Source: Deltaproteobacteria bacterium (GTDB lineage: Bacteria; Myxococcota; Myxococcia; Myxococcales; 40CM-4-68-19). From it: a stretch of 12,365 bases of DNA. This document shows positions 1 through 5,629 of this stretch, in pieces (the first letter of the stretch is position 1; each line of letters begins with the position of its first letter). Under the pieces are notes generated by a model. It was not told where the DNA came from. It saw nothing but the letters and a program-made list of their open reading frames with translations, and made no database searches. Where the stretch lies: contig VBKQ01000005.1 in NCBI GenBank assembly GCA_005879505.1, positions 1 through 12,365 on the forward strand. The letters are read 5' to 3'. The translations under genes were made by a program, and so were the position numbers.

Positions 1-375
1 GTCAGGCCGGGGGTGTTGGAAGCCGTAGAACTTCGGGTACAGATCCGGGTCGCGCAGCCGGAACGCGCCGGACAAGTCGATCACGCGCCCGCCGGCGCCG
101 AGCTGGAGGGGGGCGAGCTCCAGCGACGCCTCGGCGGGCGTGGCCAGGAAGATCGCGGCGCATTCCCGTCCGAGCTCCGCGCAGCGCGCGTGCGGAGCGT
201 ACTTGAGCTTCCCGGCTGCCCCTGGGAGCCCGGCCCGCCGTGCCGCCGTCTCCCCGGCCCACTTGTCGCTGCCGAGCAGCCTAATCTCGACATGGGGATG
301 CAGCGCGAGGATGCGGCTCAGCTCGAGCCCGCTGTATCCCGAGGCGCCCACGATCCCGATGGGGACGGTCTGCAT
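1..375 (-). CDS. argC: N-acetyl-gamma-glutamyl-phosphate reductase, N-terminal part
   Basis: ArgC reduces N-acetyl-glutamyl phosphate to the semialdehyde with NADPH, the third step of ornithine/arginine synthesis, in the cytosol. The 125 visible codons start at an ATG (complement of 373-375) and run off the left edge without a stop. They begin with the NADP-binding loop GIVGASGYSG (residues 7-16, glycines 10, 13 and 16), and near the edge carry the ArgC-typical VIDLSGAFRLRDPDLYP stretch (about residues 98-114). The catalytic cysteine would lie outside the window. An in-frame TAA (388-390 read on the minus strand) sits five codons upstream, so this ATG is the first possible ATG start. No Shine-Dalgarno sequence precedes it; see the promoter entry. 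The gene is divergent from greA across a 265-bp gap. Family assignment is firm; only the N-terminal domain is seen. Confidence 0.93.
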   Translation of the reverse strand, partial: MQTVPIGIVGASGYSGLELSRILALHPHVEIRLLGSDKWAGETAARRAGLPGAAGKLKYAPHARCAELGRECAAIFLATPAEASLELAPLQLGAGGRVIDLSGAFRLRDPDLYPKFYGFQHPRPD

Positions 376-381
376 GGACGC

Positions 382-393
382 GCATAATTATGC
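382..393. promoter_or_regulatory. 12-bp AT-rich perfect palindrome upstream of argC
   Basis: GCATAATTATGC reads the same on both strands and lies 6 bp upstream of the argC ATG in otherwise very GC-rich DNA. Its size, AT-rich centre and position would suit an operator for the arginine pathway: ArgR boxes are AT-rich palindromes in other bacteria. It does not match the standard ARG box closely. The same bases form the -10-like box of the argC promoter candidate, so it may simply be promoter DNA. The palindrome is seen directly; an operator role is a guess. Confidence 0.3.
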
Positions 394-416
394 ATGCGGC
401 GACTGGAAGCAAGCAA
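387..416 (-). promoter_or_regulatory. Candidate argC promoter (TTGCTT-N18-CATAAT)
   Basis: On the minus strand, TTGCTT (complement of 411-416) is followed after 18 nt by CATAAT (complement of 387-392, five of six matches to TATAAT). The ATG of argC follows the -10-like box by only 11 nt and there is no Shine-Dalgarno sequence, so the transcript would be leaderless or nearly so. The -35 half is a weak match (TTG only). Confidence 0.4.
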
Positions 417-545
417 ATTTGTCGTGAGCTCTCGCGGCTCCCCGGTGGCACCCTTCCGACGGAGACGACGACGGCCGGCAGTCCGGGACGGGACGGCAAG
501 ACCGTACCGGTTCACGGACAACAGCGTACTTCCGCGCACTTTCGC

Positions 546-574
546 TTGACGGGCTGCCGGGAGGCGGCGATCAT
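546..574 (+). promoter_or_regulatory. Candidate greA-recG promoter (TTGACG-N17-GATCAT)
   Basis: TTGACG (546-551, five of six) and GATCAT (569-574, four of six) are separated by exactly 17 bp, and the -10-like box ends 66 bp upstream of the greA ATG. It is the best sigma-70-type pair found in the 376-640 gap between argC and greA. Nothing else convincing lies in that gap. Confidence 0.4.
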
Positions 575-640
575 CTCTTCTCGCGGCCGGACCCTCGCGG
601 GGCTCGGCCGCATTTCGTTTCATTCGCAGAAGGCGAGTCG

Positions 641-1144
641 ATGGCAGGCGATCACATCCCGATGACCAAGGCCGGCGCCAACGCCATCAAGCGCGAGATC
701 AAGCGCCTGAAGGCGGTCGAGCGGCCCCGCATCGTGCAGGAGATCTCCGTCGCGCGAGACCACGGCGACCTGAGCGAGAACGCCGAGTACCACGCCGCCA
801 AGGAACGGCAGTCGCACATCGAGGGCCGGATCCAGATGCTGGAGGACCGCCTCGCCCGGGCGGAGATCATCGACGTCTCCCGCCTCTCCGGCGAGCGGGT
901 GGTGTTCGGCGCGACAGTGAAGCTCGAGGACGTCGATTCCGGGCAGCAGGTCCAGTACACCATCGTAGGCGAGACCGAAGCCGATCTGAAGAAGGGGCGC
1001 ATCAGCATCACCAGCCCGATCGCGCGCGGGCTGATCGGCCGCGAGGTGGGCGACACGGTGAAGATCCGCGCACCGGGCGGCGAGCGCGAATACGAGGTCC
1101 TCGAGGTGCTGTTCGTCGAGTACGCCGTCGACGAAGAGGAGTAG
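641..1144 (+). CDS. greA: Transcription elongation factor GreA
   Basis: GreA enters the RNA polymerase secondary channel and stimulates cleavage of backtracked RNA so that stalled complexes resume. The 167-residue product is close to the usual length of about 158. Residues 1-80 form the N-terminal coiled coil, starting near IPMTKAGANAI. The tip is ARDHGDLSENAEYHAAKERQ, carrying the two acidic tip residues as Asp43 and Glu46 (equivalent to Asp41 and Glu44 in E. coli). The C-terminal FKBP-like domain includes FGATVKLEDVDSG and the signature ISITSPIARGLIGREVGD. The ATG at 641 has an AGAAGG ribosome site about 8 nt upstream. recG follows after 2 nt, so the two are probably co-transcribed. The last three codons (Glu-Glu-Glu) overlap the recG ribosome-binding site. 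Confidence 0.97.
   Translation: MAGDHIPMTKAGANAIKREIKRLKAVERPRIVQEISVARDHGDLSENAEYHAAKERQSHIEGRIQMLEDRLARAEIIDVSRLSGERVVFGATVKLEDVDSGQQVQYTIVGETEADLKKGRISITSPIARGLIGREVGDTVKIRAPGGEREYEVLEVLFVEYAVDEEE
1136..1141 (+). promoter_or_regulatory. recG ribosome-binding site inside greA
   Basis: GAGGAG lies within the terminal glutamate codons of greA and 5 nt upstream of the GTG at 1147. It supports that GTG as the recG start and indicates translational linkage of the two genes. Confidence 0.75.
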
Positions 1145-1146
1145 CG

Positions 1147-3633
1147 GTGGCCCAGGGCGATCTTTCGCTCGCGCTGTCGCCGTTGCTCCAGCCTCTGCGG
1201 TTCGCGACGCGGGCGGGGGTCTCGCGCCTGAACGGTCTGGAGGCCCTGGTCGCCCGGGTCGTCGATCAGGCGCGCGCCTACGCGACGGAAGGCTCCACCG
1301 CGCGCCTCGACCGGCTCGCGGCCAGCATCCGCGGCTTCGATGCCGCGGGCGAGGCAGACCGCCAGAAGGCGCTTGCGGCGCTCATCCGCGAGCTCGGCGC
1401 CCTGCTGCCGATCCCGCTCGAGATCTCCGCCCTGGCGCAGCCAGTGTCAGGGGAAGGTGGCAAGCTCGCGAGCATGCCGGAAGAAGCGGTTGCTCCGAGG
1501 AAAGCTGCCGATCCGCTCGCGACGCCGGTGATCGAGCTGCGCGGCGTGGGCCCGGCGATCGCCGAGAAGCTACAAGCGAAGGGCCTTCGCACGGTGGGAG
1601 ACCTGCTCCTGAACCTTCCCCGCCGGTACGAGGATCGCCGGACGCCGCGGATGGTGGCCCAGGCTCCGTTCGGGGAGCGCTCGGTGATCGCCGGAAAGAT
1701 CGTCAAGGCGCAGGAGGCGAGGGCGCGCCGCCGCCGGCTGGAGGTCCTGGTCCGCGACGAGGCGGGCGGGACGCTGGTGTGCATCTGGTTTCACTACCGG
1801 GCGAGCTTCCTCCACCGCTTTCCCCTCCATGCGCAGGTGCTCGTCTCCGGCGAAGTGCGCCAGGGATACCGGGGCGGCGGCAAGGTGATGCACCACCCGG
1901 ACGTCGAGCTCCTCTCGGCATCCGGAGAACCATCCGGACTGCGAGACGACGATTCCTTCGGGCGAGTGGTCCCCGTCTACAGCGAGGTAGAGGCGCTTCC
2001 ACCACGGACGTTCCGGCGCATCGCGAAGCGCGCGGTCGACGAATACGCCCGGTTCGTCGAGGATCTGCTGCCGGAGCCGGTGCGCAGGCGGCAGCGGCTG
2101 CTGACGCTGCAGGAAGCGCTGCGCGAGGCGCACTTCCCGCAGCGGTTCGCCGATGAGCTCGCCCGCGGGCTGCCCGGCGGTCAGCCGCGCCGGCGGCTCG
2201 CGTTCGAGGAGCTGTTCCTCGTCCAGCTCGGGCTGGCGCTGCGCAGGCGCGGAGTGAAGGTGGAGCCGGGGATCGCGTTCCGGGCGCTGCCGGAAGCGAT
2301 CGATCGCATCGTCTCCGAGCTGCCTTGGCCGCTCACCGGCGCCCAGCAACGCGCGGTGAGCACGATCGCGGACGACATGCGAAAGCCGGAGCCGATGAAC
2401 CGCCTGCTGCAGGGCGATGTCGGCAGCGGCAAGACGGCGGTCGCGCTCTGCGCGGCGCGCCTCGCCGTGGAGGACGGCTACCAGGCTGCGCTGATGGCGC
2501 CGACCGAGATCCTGGCGGAGCAGCACGCCCGCTCGCTGCGCGCGCTCTTGCGCGGCTCGCAGGTGCATGTCGAGCTGGTGAGCGGGAGCCTCTCGCAGCG
2601 CGAGCGGGAACACGCCTCCCGCCTGCTGCGCTCGGGCACCGCCCAGATCGTCGTCGGCACGCATGCGCTGGCGGAAGAGGCGACCTCCTTCCACAAGCTC
2701 GGCCTCGTCATCATCGACGAGCAGCACCGGTTCGGCGTCATGACCCGCGCCAGGCTGATGTCGAAAGGGCACCGCCCGGACGTTCTGGTGATGACCGCGA
2801 CTCCAATCCCGAGAACGCTGGCGCTGACCGTGTACGGAGACCTGGACGCGTCCGTGCTCGACGAGCTTCCGCCGGGACGCACCCCCATCGCCACCAAGGT
2901 GCATCGCGACTCCGCCCGCGAGAAGGCGTACGAGCTGATGCGCCGCGAGCTGCGCGCCGGCCGTCAAGCCTACGTCGTGCTCCCGCTCGTCGAGGAGAGC
3001 GAGAAGCTCGTCGATCTCAAGGCGGCGACGAAGGAACGCGACCGGCTGGCCATGGATGTCTTCCCCGACGTGTCCATCGGGCTGGTCCATGGGCGCCAGA
3101 GCGCGGCGGAGCGCAACGACGAGATGGAGCGGTTCCGCCGGGGCGAGAGCAAAATCCTGGTCGCCACCACGGTGATCGAGGTCGGCGTCGACGTCCCCAA
3201 CGCCACCGTGATGCTGATCGAGCACGCGGAAAGATTCGGCCTCTCGCAGCTCCACCAGCTTCGCGGCCGGGTGGGGCGGGGCGCAGCCAGATCGTACTGC
3301 CTGCTGCTGACGGGGACCTCGGGCGCCGAATGGGCGCCGGTCGCGCGGCAGCGGCTTCGGGTGATGGAGGAAACGACCGACGGTTTCCGCATCGCGGAGG
3401 AGGACCTGAGGCTGCGCGGGCCCGGAGAGTTCATCGGCACGAGGCAGAGCGGCATGCCGGACTTCGCCGTTGCGGAGTTGACGCGGGATCAGGACATCGC
3501 GGAAGAAGCGCGCGATGAGGCGTTCGCCTTGGTGAAGGAGGATCCGGAGCTGCGCAGCCCGGAAAACGCCGCGGTGCGCGAGCTCTTGCTGCACCGCTGG
3601 AAAGGCCGGCTCTCGCTGGCGAGAGTCGGCTGA
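1147..3633 (+). CDS. recG: ATP-dependent DNA helicase RecG
   Basis: RecG is a superfamily 2 helicase that regresses stalled forks and branch-migrates Holliday and D-loop structures. The order seen is: an N-terminal extension of about 127 residues; a helix-hairpin-helix-like start IELRGVGPAIAEKL (about 129-142) leading into the OB-fold wedge domain (about 145-265); and the helicase core. Motif I is GDVGSGKT (423-430, Lys429), motif II DEQH (524-527), motif III TATPIPRT (from 550), then TTVIEVGVDVPNAT and motif VI QLRGRVGRG (704-712, Arg708 and Arg711). At 828 residues it is about 135 longer than E. coli RecG (693); the excess is the helical, charged N-terminal extension, which ends in an Ala/Pro-rich tether. 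The start is GTG with GAGGAG 5 nt upstream. It ends 3 nt from the stop of the convergent small gene. Confidence 0.97.
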   Translation: MAQGDLSLALSPLLQPLRFATRAGVSRLNGLEALVARVVDQARAYATEGSTARLDRLAASIRGFDAAGEADRQKALAALIRELGALLPIPLEISALAQPVSGEGGKLASMPEEAVAPRKAADPLATPVIELRGVGPAIAEKLQAKGLRTVGDLLLNLPRRYEDRRTPRMVAQAPFGERSVIAGKIVKAQEARARRRRLEVLVRDEAGGTLVCIWFHYRASFLHRFPLHAQVLVSGEVRQGYRGGGKVMHHPDVELLSASGEPSGLRDDDSFGRVVPVYSEVEALPPRTFRRIAKRAVDEYARFVEDLLPEPVRRRQRLLTLQEALREAHFPQRFADELARGLPGGQPRRRLAFEELFLVQLGLALRRRGVKVEPGIAFRALPEAIDRIVSELPWPLTGAQQRAVSTIADDMRKPEPMNRLLQGDVGSGKTAVALCAARLAVEDGYQAALMAPTEILAEQHARSLRALLRGSQVHVELVSGSLSQREREHASRLLRSGTAQIVVGTHALAEEATSFHKLGLVIIDEQHRFGVMTRARLMSKGHRPDVLVMTATPIPRTLALTVYGDLDASVLDELPPGRTPIATKVHRDSAREKAYELMRRELRAGRQAYVVLPLVEESEKLVDLKAATKERDRLAMDVFPDVSIGLVHGRQSAAERNDEMERFRRGESKILVATTVIEVGVDVPNATVMLIEHAERFGLSQLHQLRGRVGRGAARSYCLLLTGTSGAEWAPVARQRLRVMEETTDGFRIAEEDLRLRGPGEFIGTRQSGMPDFAVAELTRDQDIAEEARDEAFALVKEDPELRSPENAAVRELLLHRWKGRLSLARVG
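3610..3625. terminator. Hairpin at the convergent recG / small-gene junction
   Basis: CTCTCG-CTGG-CGAGAG is a perfect 6-bp stem with a 4-nt loop within the last recG codons. A second short palindrome, CTGAC-G-GTCAG (3630-3640), spans both stop codons. Neither has a T-run directly behind it, so an intrinsic terminator is doubtful. The position between two convergent genes with no spacer is what makes it worth listing. Confidence 0.2.
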
Positions 3634-3636
3634 CGG

Positions 3637-3888
3637 TCAGGTTTCCAGTATCCACTCGAACATCAGCTTGAAATCCTCGTAGCAGGTGTCGCAGATCCAG
3701 CGGCGATCCTGCGTGACGTAGCCTTCCCGGACGGTTCCCGGGACTTCGCGAGTGCGGAAGGGGACCCAGCAGAACTCGCAATGGTCGTGCTCGGAACCAT
3801 GGCGTATCGGCGCGTATCGCTCGTATCGCAGCAGCTCTTCGCGGAGCCAGTCCTGGCCCTGCAGCCGCCAGTCGGTTTGAGTGATCAC
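3637..3888 (-). CDS. Small double-CxxC (putative zinc-binding) protein
   Basis: I do not recognise a named function. The 83-residue product has two CxxC pairs, Cys37/Cys40 in HDHCEFCW and Cys66/Cys69 in RRWICDTCYEDF, spaced as in small zinc-ribbon proteins. Trp-rich segments surround them (DWRLQGQDWL near the start, MFEWIL at the end). Small proteins with a DWRL-GQ start and an HDHCEFCW core occur as uncharacterised proteins in several bacterial groups; that is recollection, not a search result. I chose the GTG at 3886-3888 because AAGGAG sits 6 nt upstream. An in-frame ATG at 3916-3918 would add ten residues (MKNSNAKELN) but has only a poor ribosome site. There is no signal peptide or membrane segment, so it is likely cytosolic. 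It is convergent with recG, with 3 nt between stops. Confidence 0.75.
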   Translation of the reverse strand: MITQTDWRLQGQDWLREELLRYERYAPIRHGSEHDHCEFCWVPFRTREVPGTVREGYVTQDRRWICDTCYEDFKLMFEWILET

Positions 3889-3894
3889 GTTCAA

Positions 3895-3900
3895 CTCCTT
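3895..3900 (-). promoter_or_regulatory. Ribosome-binding site deciding the start of the CxxC gene
   Basis: On the minus strand AAGGAG is followed by 6 nt (TTGAAC) and then GTG. This near-perfect Shine-Dalgarno sequence lies inside the longer reading frame that begins at 3918 and argues for the shorter protein. Confidence 0.6.
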
Positions 3901-3914
3901 CGCGTTCGAATTCT

Positions 3915-4079
3915 TCATGGCACCCGGTTCCCTGGGGACCGTGAGGACGTGCTGGTGGTCACTGCCGCAAACGCCGTGCGCAGGAGCTGGCGATGGTCGA
4001 CGTGCGACGTCGGCTCGTGGGCCCGCTGATACGCGCGGGCCAGGGGGACGCCGGCAAGGATGGCGGGCGTGCGGCTCAT
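3915..4079 (-). CDS. Doubtful small open frame, 54 codons
   Basis: An ATG at 4077-4079 (minus) opens a frame MSRTPAILAGVPLARAYQRA... that ends in a TGA overlapping the ATG at 3918 by 4 nt (ATGA), the arrangement of translationally coupled genes. Third codon positions are about 85% G+C by hand count, against about 65-68% at positions one and two, mildly favouring coding. Against it: no ribosome site, no recognisable motif, short length, and a GC-rich genome in which such frames arise by chance. If real, it would favour the longer ATG start for the CxxC protein. Confidence 0.15.
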   Translation of the reverse strand: MSRTPAILAGVPLARAYQRAHEPTSHVDHRQLLRTAFAAVTTSTSSRSPGNRVP

Positions 4080-4088
4080 GGCAGGTGG

Positions 4089-4111
4089 AACCCCGCCCAG
4101 CGGGGTTTTCT
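4089..4111 (+). terminator. Terminator-like hairpin in the 3919-4172 gap
   Basis: AACCCCGC-CCA-GCGGGGTT forms a perfect 8-bp stem with a 3-nt loop (4089-4107), followed by TTCT to give a short T-run on the plus strand. No plus-strand gene ends just upstream (recG stops 456 bp earlier), so it either stops recG or antisense read-through before the next gene, or acts as a leader structure ahead of 4173. The T-tail is short. Confidence 0.4.
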
Positions 4112-4172
4112 GCCCGGGCACGGTCGCTTTGAAACCGGGCGGTGGCCCCTCCCTGTGCTAGCCTGAGGGCAG

Positions 4173-5564
4173 ATGGCGAAGATCGGCGAGGTGCTCGTCC
4201 ATGGCGGGCATCTCACTCCGGAAGGACTCGAGGAAGCGCTGGACTGGCAGGTCCTTTACGGCGGCCGTCTCGGCACGAACCTCCTCGAGCTCAAGCTGGT
4301 GGAGGAGCAGCAGCTCGCCCGGGCGCTCGGCAAGCAGCTCGGCGCCGAAGTGGCGTGGGGCGAGCTGCAGGTCGACCCCGCGGTGGTCAGCGCGGTGCCC
4401 AAGCACGTCGCCGACCGCCAGGAGATGGTTCCCTGGAAGCTGGAGAAGCGGCGCCTGAAGGTGCTGTGCTGCGAGATCAAGGTGGGCGATCTCGACCAGA
4501 TCTCGTACAAGGTCGGGCGCACCTGCGTGCCGGTGGTCGCTCCCGAGTTCCGCATCTTCCAGCTGCTCCGCCTGCACTACCAGGCCACCCGGCAGATGCG
4601 CGCGCTCGATTTCGGCGTGGTGCCCGAGGAGGGCCGCGCGTCCAAGCGCAAGAAAGCGAAGGACGCGGAGAAGGTCGTCCAGAGCACGCCGGAGCTGATC
4701 GACGAAAGCGCGTTCAACGAGATCTACAACCGGATCGTTCCGTCGCGGCCGCCGTCTTCGCTGCCCTCGCCCGCCGCAGCGGTGCAGCCACCGATCCGGC
4801 CTGGACAGCAGCCCGCAGCATCATGGCAGGCGCCGCATGGCGTTCACGCGGGTCCGCCTGTGCTCGCTCAGATCGAGCCGCCGGCGCCGCAGCCTGAAGA
4901 GGAGCCGTTGGAATCCCTCCCCGAGGATGCGATCCTGGGCGAGCTTCCGGCCGACGTCGTGACCGAGCCTGTGCAGGTCGCGGCAGCTGCCGTGGAACCG
5001 GCGGAGCACCCCTTGCCGGCGGTGATGTGGGACGACGTCCCCGCTCCGCCGCCGGCGCCCGCGCGCGACGAGAGCCCGCTGGATTTCAAGCAGGCCATCC
5101 GCGCGCTGGAGGGCGTATCCGATCGCGACGCCATCGCGCACATCGTGCTGCGCGCGTCGCGGAGCAAGGCGGCGCGGGCGCTTCTCCTCCAGGTCCAGGG
5201 TGGAGTCGCGCTCGGCTGGGATGGGCTCGGCGAGGGCACCGAGCACGCCAGGCAGGTAGCGATGCCTCTCGCCACGGAGTCGGCGTTCTCGCTGGTAGTG
5301 AAGACGCGCAGCCACTACATGGGCCCGTTGCAGAAGACGCCCGTGAACATCCGTTTCCTCGCCACGCTCGGGAAGAAGGTGCCGCTCAGCGCCCTGATCT
5401 TCCCCATCCTCCACCGGGGACGCGTCTCCCACATGCTCTACCTGGACAACGGGCACAAGCAGCAGGCGCCGACCGACGTGGGCGAGATGCTGATTCTCAG
5501 CCAGCGAATCGGCCAGACGGTGGAGGCGCTGGTCGAACGCAAGCGCAAGACCGCGCGCGGGTAG
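4173..5564 (+). CDS. MshEN-domain protein with C-terminal GAF-like domain
   Basis: The 463-residue protein has three parts. Residues 1-145 match the MshEN / type II secretion GspE N-terminal domain. Two 24-residue motifs (3-26, KIGEVLVHGGHL...ALDWQ, and 32-55, RLGTNLLELKLV...ALGKQ) are separated by exactly 5 residues (VLYGG), as in the c-di-GMP-binding MshEN domains. The domain's second half is recognisable in the VDPAVVSAVPKHVADR and VPVVAPEFRIFQLL stretches. Residues 155-298 are a charged, then Pro/Ala/Glu-rich linker. Residues 299-463 resemble a GAF-like sensor fold (MPLATESAFSLVV, MGPLQKTP, ALIFPILHRGRVSHMLYLDNG). No Walker motif is present, so it is not a secretion ATPase. No signal peptide or membrane segment: cytosolic. 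Deviations in the motifs are Lys for the first Arg (residue 3), His at residue 13 and Lys for Gly at residue 41. GAGG lies 4 nt upstream of the ATG. Ligand binding is inferred from the family only. Confidence 0.85.
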   Translation: MAKIGEVLVHGGHLTPEGLEEALDWQVLYGGRLGTNLLELKLVEEQQLARALGKQLGAEVAWGELQVDPAVVSAVPKHVADRQEMVPWKLEKRRLKVLCCEIKVGDLDQISYKVGRTCVPVVAPEFRIFQLLRLHYQATRQMRALDFGVVPEEGRASKRKKAKDAEKVVQSTPELIDESAFNEIYNRIVPSRPPSSLPSPAAAVQPPIRPGQQPAASWQAPHGVHAGPPVLAQIEPPAPQPEEEPLESLPEDAILGELPADVVTEPVQVAAAAVEPAEHPLPAVMWDDVPAPPPAPARDESPLDFKQAIRALEGVSDRDAIAHIVLRASRSKAARALLLQVQGGVALGWDGLGEGTEHARQVAMPLATESAFSLVVKTRSHYMGPLQKTPVNIRFLATLGKKVPLSALIFPILHRGRVSHMLYLDNGHKQQAPTDVGEMLILSQRIGQTVEALVERKRKTARG

Positions 5565-5595
5565 AGTCCTCAAACTGGCTGCGGGGGAGGGTCCC

Positions 5596-5604
5596 TGCGA
5601 TACT
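5596..5604 (+). promoter_or_regulatory. Extended -10-like box before the FlgT-like gene
   Basis: TGCGATACT has the TGn extension followed by GATACT (four of six matches to TATAAT), 25 bp upstream of the GTG start and inside the 65-bp gap after the MshEN gene. No good -35 box is found at 17-18 bp. It may allow the three-gene cluster 5630-8465 to be transcribed apart from the MshEN gene. Confidence 0.35.
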
Positions 5605-5629
5605 CGGATGACTGACCGGGAGGGTCGCC

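Noticed and set aside
390..640. Overlapping short open frames on both strands between argC and greA
   Set aside because: They lack ribosome sites and protein-like composition and overlap the start of greA or argC in other frames.
1570..3594. 674-codon open frame antisense to recG
   Set aside because: In GC-rich DNA antisense frames stay open; the plus strand carries every RecG helicase motif, and this frame shows no family features.
3710..3717. Fifth copy of TGCGTGAC inside the CxxC gene
   Set aside because: A single isolated copy within coding DNA is compatible with chance for an octamer in 12 kb; it is not part of the phased set.
4143..4159. Possible sigma-54 promoter (TGGCCC...TGC) before the MshEN gene
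   Set aside because: The GG and GC elements are one base too far apart for the strict -24/-12 spacing, and the -12 element reads TGTGCT rather than TTGCW.
4129..4159. TTGAAA -35 box with TGTGCT as -10 for the MshEN gene
   Set aside because: The spacer would be 19 bp and the -10 matches only three of six positions, too weak to list as a feature.
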